A DNA stretch of 34,641 bases from Pseudomonadota bacterium. Lineage in GTDB: Bacteria > Pseudomonadota > Alphaproteobacteria > Rickettsiales > UBA3002. The stretch covers positions 1 to 34,641 of the forward strand of contig CAUJIC010000012.1 of the NCBI GenBank assembly GCA_963205305.1, written 5' to 3'. The notes under the pieces were generated by a model. It made no database searches. It saw only the letters and a list, made by a program, of their open reading frames with translations, and had not been told where the DNA came from. Positions within the stretch are counted from its first letter, which is position 1. Each line of letters opens with the position of its first letter. The position numbers and the translations under genes were made by a program. Positions 25,861-33,843 of this stretch are shown piece by piece.

Positions 25861-26564
25861 AACGCCTCGACCAAAAAATTGCCCTCATCACGGGTGCCAG
25901 CCGTGGCATTGGCGCGGCGGTAGCCAAACGCTTTGCGGCCGAGGGTGCACATGTCATTCTCACGGGGCGCACCATCGGCGGGCTCGAGGCGGTGGATGAC
26001 GAAATCCAGAAAATCACTGGCACCCCCGCCACCATCGTGCCGCTCGATTTGCGCCAGTCGGATATGATTGATGCACTCGGCGCACAGATTTATGAGCGCT
26101 TCGGCAAGCTCGATATTCTCGTCGGCAATGCCGCCACGCTTGGCACGCTTTCGCCGCTTGCCCATGCCAGCCCAAGTGAGGTGGAGGATGTGTTCGTCAT
26201 CAACACCATCGCTAATGCGCGCCTGCTGCGCGCATGCGACCCGTTACTGCGCCTTGCCAAAGCAGGCCGCGTCATCATGGTCACCTCGGGCGCGGCCATC
26301 GCCCCCATCGCCTATTGGGGCCCGTATGCTGCAAGCAAAATCGCGCTCGAGCACCTTACCCTCACCTATGCCGCCGAGATGGCGATGACCACCGTACGCA
26401 CCAACCTGCTCGACCCTGGTGCCACCCGCACCGCCATGCGCGCCAAAGCCTTCCCAGGGGAAGACCCGATGACACTGCCCACGCCCGAATCCATCACCGA
26501 ACTTTTTGTACGTCTGAGTGAGGCCGATGCACCAAACGGCAAACGCGTTAAAGTAACCGTATGA
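25857..26564 (+). CDS. short-chain dehydrogenase/reductase
   Basis: The 235-residue protein is a classical SDR: NAD(P)-binding TGASRGIG (12-19), NAAT (91-94), catalytic Ser144 and the pair Y157/K161 (YAASK). The arginines after TGA and at the end of the second strand (LTGR) favour NADPH. The substrate is unknown; SDRs of this group downstream of purF are common in Alphaproteobacteria and are usually annotated without a substrate. Start and stop both overlap the neighbouring genes by four bases. Confidence 0.9.
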   Translation: MKRLDQKIALITGASRGIGAAVAKRFAAEGAHVILTGRTIGGLEAVDDEIQKITGTPATIVPLDLRQSDMIDALGAQIYERFGKLDILVGNAATLGTLSPLAHASPSEVEDVFVINTIANARLLRACDPLLRLAKAGRVIMVTSGAAIAPIAYWGPYAASKIALEHLTLTYAAEMAMTTVRTNLLDPGATRTAMRAKAFPGEDPMTLPTPESITELFVRLSEADAPNGKRVKVTV

Positions 26565-27724
26565 AGCAGTTGGTTCGCCACCTCACCGAACATGCGCGGC
26601 ACTTTCTGCTGCTCGAATCGGCAGGCGGCATTGTTATGCTGGCGTTTGCTGCCCTTGCAATTGTGCTGGCTAACTCACCCTTATCCGACAGCCATACCGC
26701 ACTCATCCACGCCCCATTAGTTGCTGAATTTACCCTCAGCCACTTCACCAATGATGTGCTGATGGTCATCTTCTTTTTCGCCGTGGGTATGGAACTGAAA
26801 CTGGAAATGTGCGAAGGCGCACTGAGTGAAAAAGGCCAAAAAATATTACCCCTCATTGCAGCACTCGGCGGCATTGCGGTGCCCGCCTTGCTCTATCTTT
26901 TCATCACCCGCAACCAGCCCGAACTCCATGCTGGCTGGGCCATCCCCACCGCAACAGATATTGCCTTCGCCATGTGCGTGCTACGTCTAGTCGGCGGCTC
27001 TGTCCCCGCGCCTGCGAAAATATTCCTCCTCGCCATTGCTATCTATGATGACCTCGCCGCCATTCTTATCATTGCCATTTTCTACTCCAGCGGCCTTGCC
27101 CTTCTACCCCTTGCTGCAATAGCCATCTTGGGTGTCGCGCTCTATGCGCTCAACCGTGCGAATGTCAGCCATCTTCTGCCCTATCTCGCCATTGGCGTTG
27201 CCCTGTGGTTCGCCCTCCACGCAGCGGGCATCCACACCACCGTGGCGGGTGTCATGGTCGGCATTGCCATCCCGCTACGCACCCGCAGCGGCGATGCTCT
27301 GCTAAGCCATACGCTGCACAGCATCCACCCCGCTGTGGCTTTTCTCATCCTCCCCCTGTTCGCCTTCACCAGCGCAGGGGTCGACCTTCGCACCGTGCCC
27401 ATTGCCCAAGCGCTCTCCGCCCTGCCTGTGGGCATTGCTCTCGCGCTATTTTTTGGCAAACAGGTTGGGATTTTGGGGGCTACCTACGCCGCGGTGAAGC
27501 TCGGCCTCTCACCCTTGCCCAAGGGCGTGAACTGGCCGCTGGTCTACGGAATCTCTATCCTTGCGGGCATTGGATTCACCATGAGCCTGTTTATTGGCAA
27601 ATTGGCCTTTTCGGATGCCATTTTGCTCGATGAAGTAAAAATTGGCGTCCTCGCAGGCTCGCTTCTATCCACGCTTTGGGGCATCCTCTACCTTCGTGCC
27701 CGCTGCGCGAGTCCCCTGCCCTAA
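26561..27724 (+). CDS. nhaA: Na+/H+ antiporter NhaA
   Basis: NhaA exchanges two protons for one sodium ion across the inner membrane. The 387-residue protein matches the E. coli length, with about twelve membrane segments. The key residues fall at the same numbers as in E. coli: D133 in PTATDIAFA, and D163 and D164 in AIYDDLAA. The N-terminal helix HFLLLESAGGIVMLA, FFFAVGMELK and the late ILAGIGFTMSLFIGKLAF are also typical. It is the last gene of the overlapping purF operon and is followed by tRNA-Ile. Confidence 0.96.
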   Translation: MKQLVRHLTEHARHFLLLESAGGIVMLAFAALAIVLANSPLSDSHTALIHAPLVAEFTLSHFTNDVLMVIFFFAVGMELKLEMCEGALSEKGQKILPLIAALGGIAVPALLYLFITRNQPELHAGWAIPTATDIAFAMCVLRLVGGSVPAPAKIFLLAIAIYDDLAAILIIAIFYSSGLALLPLAAIAILGVALYALNRANVSHLLPYLAIGVALWFALHAAGIHTTVAGVMVGIAIPLRTRSGDALLSHTLHSIHPAVAFLILPLFAFTSAGVDLRTVPIAQALSALPVGIALALFFGKQVGILGATYAAVKLGLSPLPKGVNWPLVYGISILAGIGFTMSLFIGKLAFSDAILLDEVKIGVLAGSLLSTLWGILYLRARCASPLP

Positions 27725-27745
27725 ACCGCCTGTTGCCACTATCAC

Positions 27746-27774
27746 TTGACAACCGCCCCCCCAATCCCTAAAAG
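27746..27774 (+). promoter_or_regulatory. sigma70-type promoter of tRNA-Ile
   Basis: A perfect TTGACA (27746-27751), a 17-base spacer and TAAAAG (27769-27774) place the start about 17 bases before the tRNA. The strong -35 and ideal spacing fit a tRNA promoter; found by eye. Confidence 0.65.
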
Positions 27775-27797
27775 ACGGCCTCCTTACCGCAGGAAAT

Positions 27798-27874
<77 letters not shown>

Positions 27875-27947
27875 TTTCCCGAGTAGCAGTCTCATATTTC
27901 GAGAGATAATCGCCCTGTGCGGCGCTTTCTGGGCCACTCACTACCCA

Positions 27948-28033
27948 AAACGACACCCGAGAAACCGATTCCGAGCTATTTTACAGCCACATTCACCCCG
28001 TTCTCTCTACGGGCCAATTTCGGCGTGTCGTTT
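27948..28033. repeat. inverted repeat between tRNA-Ile and the recombinase gene
   Basis: AAACGACAC at 27948-27956 is repeated inverted as GTGTCGTTT at 28025-28033; allowing one inserted base, both arms continue with CGA on the inner side. The arms are 68 bases apart, in the non-coding stretch right after the recombinase stop. This is where a recombinase site could lie, but no second att copy is within the window to confirm it. Confidence 0.45.
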
Positions 28034-28043
28034 AAGGGAAATA

Positions 28044-29696
28044 TTAGTCGCTGAAGCCGAGCGCGCGGCGTTGTGCTTGCCAGTCGAGCGGGATGTCAAT
28101 CTGGCGAATCAGCATCTGGGTCGTAAGATGAGCGGGCTGCTTACCTGCCATAATGGCCTCTAAAATATCCGGCGCCAAGAATGCCAAGGGCATGATTTTC
28201 TTCACATAGCTGTCGCTCACATTATGCTGAGATGCGATCTCCGCCATTGTAGCGACGCTCCCGGATAGCAGCGCTTCGCTCCATGCATGGGCACGGGCGA
28301 TGGCGTTGACGAGAGTAGAATCGATGGTAGCAGTAGCTGCCATTCCGCCTTCGATGATTAACCGCATCTCATGGCCGCGCCGCCTAATTTGCATCGGCGT
28401 ATCACGCGTCATGGAGATGGCATCGTCATCAGCTTGTAAAGATACGAGCGATGCCAACGACAGTTGGATCTGCACCCTATCCTGCTGCAGCTCTACCCGC
28501 CTCACAAATGTCCCAAAAACATAACCTTGATACTGAGCTACCTCATGAGCTTTGGCTAACAAGGCTGGAATATGATGCGATGGTACATTTGCTGCCTGCA
28601 AGGCATCTACGATAGCATCGCGGTCAATTAGCATGGCTTGGGTAATGCCGAAGATGGTGGTTTCGATGGCTTTACCAGGCAGACGCCAGCCATTCGGGGC
28701 ATCCTCTTTCATGCCCGTCTTTAAAGATTGGGAGATGTAATAGCGATACCGTCGTCCCTTTTTGTTCGCATGCACGACAACCAACGCTTCACCGGTTGCA
28801 GCATCGAACAACTTACCATTGAGGCATACGTCTTCAGTTTTTCGCGATTGTTCAACGATGCCAGACCGATTACTGGCTAACTTTTGCTGCACTCGATCCC
28901 ATAGCTGCGGGTCAATAATACCCTCATGCTGCCCTACATGGCAGGTGCCTTTAAAGCGTATCTTCCCCGCATAGAGTGGGTTGGATAACAGATGGTACAG
29001 AGACCCACGCGAGAATACCATCCCGCCAGGACGCGTATCGCTATCACGTGCTTTGGAGTAGATGCCATTCGCACGTAGATCATCGCATAGCTGGCGGACG
29101 CCGCCCAACTCCAAATACCGTGCAAAGATATAACGGATAGTTAACGCCTCGGCCTGATTGATGACCAGCTTCTTCTCCACAATGTCATACCCCAACGGTG
29201 CATAGCCGCCCATCCACATGCCTTTCTTTTTAGAGGCAGCGATCTTATCGCGGATACGCTCGCCCGTGACCTCGCGCTCGAACTGGGCGAAAGAGAGCAA
29301 AACGTTAAGTGTTAGGCGCCCCATGGAGCTGGTAGTATTAAACTGCTGTGTCACCGATACAAATGACACGCCGCGCTTATCGAACACCTCCACCATCTTC
29401 GCGAAATCATGCAGCGAGCGTGAGAGTCGATCCACCTTATAGACGACGATCACATCTATCTTACCTGCCTCGATATCCTGCATTAGCAGCTGCAACGCTG
29501 GGCGATTCATGGTCCCGCCACTATACCCCCCATCGTCGTAGGCCGTTTTTACCAACTGCCATCCCTCGTGTTTCTGACTTTTGATGTATGCTTCACTGGC
29601 TTCACGCTGCGCATGCAGAGAGTTAAAATCTTGCTCCAATCCATCTTCTGAGGATTTGCGGGTATAGATAGCACAGCGGATGATCTTGCTGGTCAT
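28044..29696 (-). CDS. large serine recombinase
   Basis: The 550-residue protein is a site-specific serine recombinase. The resolvase domain (1-150) has YTRKSSEDG (catalytic Ser15), SLHAQREA, YDDGGYSGGTMNRP and VVYKVDRLSRS; a recombinase domain (about 165-260) and a C-terminal DNA-binding part follow. The region normally forming a Cys4 zinc ribbon reads NGKLFDAATGEALVVVHANKKGRRYRYYIS, without cysteine pairs, as in many alphaproteobacterial relatives. ATG 29696 overlaps the DUF2924 stop (ATGA) and follows AAGGTG; a start at 29738 would add 14 residues. It probably integrates or excises the element, perhaps with DUF2924 and DUF3489 as partners. Confidence 0.9.
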   Translation of the reverse strand: MTSKIIRCAIYTRKSSEDGLEQDFNSLHAQREASEAYIKSQKHEGWQLVKTAYDDGGYSGGTMNRPALQLLMQDIEAGKIDVIVVYKVDRLSRSLHDFAKMVEVFDKRGVSFVSVTQQFNTTSSMGRLTLNVLLSFAQFEREVTGERIRDKIAASKKKGMWMGGYAPLGYDIVEKKLVINQAEALTIRYIFARYLELGGVRQLCDDLRANGIYSKARDSDTRPGGMVFSRGSLYHLLSNPLYAGKIRFKGTCHVGQHEGIIDPQLWDRVQQKLASNRSGIVEQSRKTEDVCLNGKLFDAATGEALVVVHANKKGRRYRYYISQSLKTGMKEDAPNGWRLPGKAIETTIFGITQAMLIDRDAIVDALQAANVPSHHIPALLAKAHEVAQYQGYVFGTFVRRVELQQDRVQIQLSLASLVSLQADDDAISMTRDTPMQIRRRGHEMRLIIEGGMAATATIDSTLVNAIARAHAWSEALLSGSVATMAEIASQHNVSDSYVKKIMPLAFLAPDILEAIMAGKQPAHLTTQMLIRQIDIPLDWQAQRRALGFSD

Positions 29697-30136
29697 GCGG
29701 CACCTTTCTTCAAGCCGAAGAACAGGGGGCCGGACCATTTAGCACCAGTGATTTGCTGCGCGACTTGCGACAGTGAACGATAGCGCTGACCTTTATAGTG
29801 CACCCCATCGTCGAGTACCGTCACCTCATGGCTTACCCCGTGCCATTCACGCAGCAGCCGCGTGCCTGACTTAACTTGTGTAACCGGAATTGCCGCACGA
29901 GATGCATGACCATCTTCAGCAATTTTCATGAGATAGCGTTGCATGGATGATTTCAATCCGCCCAGTGCTTGTGCTTGCATGCGATAGGCTAGCGCACGCA
30001 GCATTAGCGGTTGGCTGATATTGCGTGGCAGCTCAGCACCATAGGCCGTTTTCCACGCGGCAATCAGCGCAGACCGGTCCAAGCTTGGCAGCCTCGCCAA
30101 CTCATCGGCGAGGCTGCTGTTGGTGCGACGTTTCAT
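29693..30136 (-). CDS. DUF2924 domain protein
   Basis: The 147-residue protein matches the DUF2924 pattern: LADELARLPSLDRSALIAAWK near the N-terminus, ISQPLMLRALAYRMQ (about 40-54), GTRLLREWHG and VTVLDDGVHYKGQRYRSLSQVAQQITGAKWSGPLFFGL at the C-terminus. The C-terminal part resembles a small DNA-associated module often found beside serine recombinases. It is coupled at both ends: TAATG with DUF3489 upstream and ATGA with the recombinase downstream. The function is unknown; its constant pairing with recombinases suggests an accessory role. Confidence 0.85.
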   Translation of the reverse strand: MKRRTNSSLADELARLPSLDRSALIAAWKTAYGAELPRNISQPLMLRALAYRMQAQALGGLKSSMQRYLMKIAEDGHASRAAIPVTQVKSGTRLLREWHGVSHEVTVLDDGVHYKGQRYRSLSQVAQQITGAKWSGPLFFGLKKGAA

Positions 30137-30477
30137 TACCGCGCATCCGCGATGCGATAGGTGCGCCCGTGCTCACCGTACTCAGTGATGAGCGGCAAGC
30201 CGAGGCGCTTTTTCAGCACACCTGACATGGTGCCGTGCACGCTGTGGCGCTGCCAGCCCGTCGCTTCCATCAACTCTTCAATAGCTGCACCCTTGGGGCG
30301 TTTTAGCAGGCTGATCAGGATTTGCTGTTTGGATGCCGCAGGTGCTGGGGGCTGTGGCAACTTCGGTTTTGATTTGCCGATGATGATTTCGACCGGCGCA
30401 GCGGCGGGTTTCGCAGCGCGCTGTTTCGGTGTTTCCGATTCAGCGGTTTCGATGCGTTTAGATTTTGCTTTCGACAT
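30136..30477 (-). CDS. DUF3489 domain protein
   Basis: The 113-residue protein has a disordered Lys/Ala/Pro-rich N-terminal half and a C-terminal winged-helix-like domain (about 49-110: KQQILISLLKRPKGAAIEEL, then ATGWQRHSVHGTMSGVLKK) typical of DUF3489. This suggests DNA binding. AGGAGA lies six bases before ATG 30477. The gene leads into DUF2924 and the recombinase through overlapping stops and starts. Confidence 0.85.
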   Translation of the reverse strand: MSKAKSKRIETAESETPKQRAAKPAAAPVEIIIGKSKPKLPQPPAPAASKQQILISLLKRPKGAAIEELMEATGWQRHSVHGTMSGVLKKRLGLPLITEYGEHGRTYRIADAR

Positions 30478-30533
30478 GGGATTCTCCTTCAGGTTATAGC
30501 CGCAGCGGAATGCTGGTGCTTGTACTGCCTGAA

Positions 30534-30548
30534 GCCCGCATTGCGGGC
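30534..30548. repeat. hairpin in the DUF3489 leader
   Basis: GCCCGC-ATT-GCGGGC (30534-30548) is a perfect 6-bp inverted repeat between the 73-aa gene and DUF3489. It may be a regulatory or attenuating hairpin; no T-run follows on the minus strand. Confidence 0.4.
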
Positions 30549-30595
30549 TGGGAGAGTTGTAGGGCGTCTGAAGCGCAGGTATAGGTCTCTATCTT

Positions 30596-30817
30596 CTAGG
30601 CGTATTCTCCTTCGCGGAAGATGCGGTCGTAGATTTGTTGCAAGGCTGCTTCGATACTTTTTGCGTCACCCGCATGCCCCCAATGTAGCTCTCCCGTGGT
30701 GGGTGTAAGTTCAGTGTCCACTCCCATCTGCAACCGTGCGAGCAATTCATGGATGCGCGTCATCGACGCTTGGTGGGCAACCTGTGCGTTAGTAGCTTCG
30801 TTACGGTGTAGTTGCAT
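30596..30817 (-). CDS. small conserved-looking hypothetical protein, 73 aa
   Basis: The 73-residue protein (MQLHRNEATNAQVAHQ at the start, GELHWGHAGDAKSIEAAL and FREGEYA at the end) has no recognised domain. AGGAG seven bases before the ATG at 30817 makes this start clear over an upstream one at 30904. It lies 118 bases before DUF3489 on the same strand and probably belongs to the recombinase cassette. It is soluble, with a helical central part. Confidence 0.65.
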   Translation of the reverse strand: MQLHRNEATNAQVAHQASMTRIHELLARLQMGVDTELTPTTGELHWGHAGDAKSIEAALQQIYDRIFREGEYA

Positions 30818-31118
30818 GCGCGTTCTCCTGTTGTTCCCCACAGCAATGCTTGCCGTGCGCGCGAAGTCGAGTACTTTCTCGTCAGATACGGGAACGCATT
30901 CCATGATAGCCCCCGACCTACGACATCCATCATGTCACTGAATTGTCCTGCACCGAAATACAGGGAGATTTCAGTGCCGCATATGGACGTTAGTAGCAGC
31001 GCCATTATTTAGTGAGCGCGGTGCCTCCGTCAGCGTATGATTTACCGAGCAATATTATTGCTCGTATCCTGTATATTTTGTATTCAGGTTATTATTCTTG
31101 ATAGAAAAGCGAGTTTTC
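30818..31118. other. divergent intergenic region of the mobile element
   Basis: About 300 bases lie between the leftward recombinase cassette and the rightward phage module. The left part is GC-rich, the right part AT-rich. It holds the 19-nt palindrome and must contain promoters for both directions, but I see no unambiguous -35/-10 pair and no gene. Confidence 0.5.
31046..31064. promoter_or_regulatory. 19-nt palindrome, operator-like
   Basis: CGAGCAATA-T-TATTGCTCG is a perfect inverted repeat of nine bases around one central base, 55 bases before the ATG of the next gene. No T-run follows, so an operator for a dimeric repressor is likelier than a terminator. The binding protein is not known. 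Confidence 0.5.
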
Positions 31119-32018
31119 ATGAAGAACGTCACTAAGAAAAAGACAGGGGAGAAAACCCGCTCATTGACGCCTCCAAAAAATTATCTAGCCTATAACAATC
31201 TTTCGGGCGACGGCTTGAATATTTTCAAAGCGGCAAAGTTGCATTACTATCTGCAGTACGCTGAGGATAATTTTTTTCCAAGCCAGAATAAAAACTGGCA
31301 CATAGATTTATCCTCAGACCGTCTTATTTACAATGAAGCTGCTTTATCGTTTATTAACGCGCGCGTAGCTTATGCTCTTGGTCTTATTGGCCTACATTGT
31401 AACGAGCGATTTGGTGCGACACCTCAGGATCAGCACAAGTTTTTCCAAAGAATTCATGAACAAGGGTGCTTTTTTTCTTATCTCTATGCGGCGGTCCAAA
31501 AGAAAAAAGCAGAAGAGGTTAAAAATAAGTTTCCTCAATCTACAAAGGTTGAACACCCTTATGTGGGTAATACCTATCTCGAACTAGAAAAACAAAGATG
31601 CAAAACAAACTGCTTCTATATAGGGAAGGAACAGATCAAGGAGAAAGACATCTACATAGCGGCTATTTTTTATGTTATAAATTTTATGTTTGATGCTGTT
31701 TTAAAAAATGACGCGGCACGACTAAGTCAATTAAACGCAGAACTTCTTTATGTTGGTCTAGGAACCTCATATCACGCGGTTCATGGTAAAAAGGGTGGCG
31801 ATAAAAGAGTGGGTCCATATAGGACCAATCACAACAAAGCCTATGCAATATTTGTTGAAAACAATATCCAAGAAAAGTTTGGAAGTAAAAATCTCGCTAT
31901 GGCCGAAGAATTGCATCGACTATTAAAAATGAAAAAAATTGACGTCAAAATATCGACGCTTGAAGTAAAATGGATCCCTGAATTTATCAAAAGACAAGAT
32001 ATTGATATGCAATATTAA
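31119..32018 (+). CDS. unknown AT-rich phage-element protein, 299 aa
   Basis: I do not recognise this protein. It is basic and Lys/Asn/Tyr-rich, with no signal peptide; landmarks are PPKNYLAYNNLSGDGLNIF near the start, SFINARVAYALGLIGLH, IYIAAIFYVINFMFDAVL (hydrophobic but probably buried) and YHAVHGKKGGDKRVGPYR. Two sampled 60-base lines are about 34% GC, far below the neighbouring chromosome, which points to recent transfer. I use ATG 31119, preceded by a GAG-containing stretch, over a TTG at 31098. It is followed 116 bases later by the methyltransferase gene on the same strand. Confidence 0.6.
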   Translation: MKNVTKKKTGEKTRSLTPPKNYLAYNNLSGDGLNIFKAAKLHYYLQYAEDNFFPSQNKNWHIDLSSDRLIYNEAALSFINARVAYALGLIGLHCNERFGATPQDQHKFFQRIHEQGCFFSYLYAAVQKKKAEEVKNKFPQSTKVEHPYVGNTYLELEKQRCKTNCFYIGKEQIKEKDIYIAAIFYVINFMFDAVLKNDAARLSQLNAELLYVGLGTSYHAVHGKKGGDKRVGPYRTNHNKAYAIFVENNIQEKFGSKNLAMAEELHRLLKMKKIDVKISTLEVKWIPEFIKRQDIDMQY

Positions 32019-32134
32019 TAAGGTTACTGAAGCTAGCTTGGGTAACAAGCATCGAATTCAATGAAGGCAATTCTCTGCTATAAATGAATGCCGGCGATAA
32101 CAGAGCCGTTTGTATTCATTTTGGGAGACAAGAG

Positions 32135-33469
32135 ATGCATCAAGACCCGACTTCAGCAGGAAATATCTTTAATCCGATCGTACTGGAACACATCGAAACA
32201 GATAAGCTGCAAATATACCCACGGCTACTAAGGAAACACTCCCAAAGTAAAACGACGCGCTTGGCGCGATTCATAGAGAAATCCGGTGTTATCACCCCTC
32301 TTGTTATAGACAAAAATAACTTTGTTGTTCTCGGGAATGCCCGTCTTGGCGCGTTGAAGATCCTTGGCTTAACGTCGATCCCTGTTATCCGTGCCGACCA
32401 CCTTGATGACATCATGATCAAGGCTCTCATTCTGGCGGACAATCAATTCACCTTGAATGCAGAGTGGTACAAAGATGCTTTGCGCGAAGAACTAATCTAT
32501 TTATCCTCACACACGACAGAAATAGGTCTCGAGCTTGTAGATCTTGGTTTTGAGACGCCCCAGCTGGATATTATTATCGGAGAGCAAGACTATATTGGCG
32601 GAGATATGCCAATTCCAGTAGCAAACGAGTTCGCTGTAACAAAAACGGGCGATATTTGGTCTTTGGGTAGACATAAGCTCATATGCGGCGACGCCAGAGA
32701 TCATAACGTCTATGTTGCTCTAATGGGCGATGCGCGCGCGGAAATGGTATTTGCGGACCTCCCTTACAATGTCCCGATCTCTGGTCACGTGTGCGGAAAT
32801 GGCAGCATACAACATCATGAATTTGTTATGGGTTCTGGTGAGATGGACCCTTCAGAATTCATAAGTTTTATGGCCTCTATATTCAATCAGTTGCGTGTTT
32901 TTTCTACGGAGGGTTCTGTACACATGCAATGCATGGACTGGCGACATAGTTTGGAAATACTAACCGCAGCGCAACAGGCTGGATATACTTATTTAAACAT
33001 GGCGTGCTGGGTAAAGCATTCCGGCGGCATGGGTTCATTTTACAGGAGCCAGCACGAGCTGATTCATATCTTTAAATCAGGCGCATCCGGTCATATTAAT
33101 AACATCATGTTAGGAAAGCACGGAAGAAACAGAACAAATGTCTGGCAGTATGAGGGCGCAAACAGCTTCAGCAGCGCCCGTAAAGGAGACCTTGCTCTTC
33201 ACTCTACGACAAAGCCGGTTGATATGATCGCAGATGCCATCAAAGACTGCAGTCACCGGTCTGCCATTATTCTTGATCCATGCGGGGGATCCGGAACAAC
33301 TCTGATCGCTGCAGAGCGCACTAATCGTATGGCTCGCCTCATCGAGATAGATCCGCGTTATTGTGACGTGATTGTAAGACGGTGGGAACAGTGCACTGGA
33401 AAAAAAGCTTGCCTGTTACCTCCAGATATCACTGAAACCCAACACTTTCCCGATCTCGTGCTGAGATGA
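32135..33469 (+). CDS. ParB-like/DNA methyltransferase fusion
   Basis: The 444-residue protein has an N-terminal ParB/sulfiredoxin-like domain (about 20-115: PRLLRKHSQSKT, FIEKSGVITPLVIDKNN, VLGNARLGALKILG, ILADNQFTL) and a C-terminal adenine-N6 or cytosine-N4 methyltransferase of beta order: catalytic motif FADLPYN (DLPY at 208-211, a DPPY variant) first, then STTKPVDM and the SAM-binding DPCGGSGT (381-388). Such fusions are common in prophages and may protect phage DNA or mark packaging sites. No restriction enzyme is adjacent. ATG 32135 follows GGGAG; an in-frame ATG at 32084 has no such site. Its stop overlaps the DUF5681 start. Confidence 0.88.
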   Translation: MHQDPTSAGNIFNPIVLEHIETDKLQIYPRLLRKHSQSKTTRLARFIEKSGVITPLVIDKNNFVVLGNARLGALKILGLTSIPVIRADHLDDIMIKALILADNQFTLNAEWYKDALREELIYLSSHTTEIGLELVDLGFETPQLDIIIGEQDYIGGDMPIPVANEFAVTKTGDIWSLGRHKLICGDARDHNVYVALMGDARAEMVFADLPYNVPISGHVCGNGSIQHHEFVMGSGEMDPSEFISFMASIFNQLRVFSTEGSVHMQCMDWRHSLEILTAAQQAGYTYLNMACWVKHSGGMGSFYRSQHELIHIFKSGASGHINNIMLGKHGRNRTNVWQYEGANSFSSARKGDLALHSTTKPVDMIADAIKDCSHRSAIILDPCGGSGTTLIAAERTNRMARLIEIDPRYCDVIVRRWEQCTGKKACLLPPDITETQHFPDLVLR

Positions 33470-33843
33470 AAGAGGAAGCCATTAGCCACAATCAGAACAG
33501 GTCTGTGAAGACACGTTTCAAACCGGGGCAATCAGGCAACCCCAAAGGCCGTCCGAAAGGATCCAAAAGCCGTGCTCGCATTATTGAAGATGAGCTGAAT
33601 GCGCTCATTACAGTTAGCGAAAACGGAAAACGGATCCGGATTACAAAATTACAAGCTGCTATAAGACAGCAAGCAAACAAAGCCGCAGGTGGAGATCTCT
33701 CGGCTCTTAAGGCTATAAGCGATTTTATGTTGCGTTTTTCACATCAGAACCCGTCCGAACCGTTGGAGGTCGAAAATAAAGTAGACTTCCCGTCAACGCC
33801 TGAAGATGCTTACTATATTTATATGGAGATGATCAAAAAATGA
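33466..33843 (+). CDS. DUF5681 domain protein
   Basis: The 125-residue protein carries the DUF5681 signature FKPGQSGNPKGRPKGSKSR (about 18-36), a basic glycine-rich strand, then a helical part (ITKLQAAIRQQANKAAGGDLSALKAISDFML). Such proteins usually sit directly before a phage terminase large subunit, as here, and may act as the small terminase or a DNA-binding partner; that role is inferred. ATGA overlaps join it to both neighbours. Confidence 0.85.
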   Translation: MKEEAISHNQNRSVKTRFKPGQSGNPKGRPKGSKSRARIIEDELNALITVSENGKRIRITKLQAAIRQQANKAAGGDLSALKAISDFMLRFSHQNPSEPLEVENKVDFPSTPEDAYYIYMEMIKK

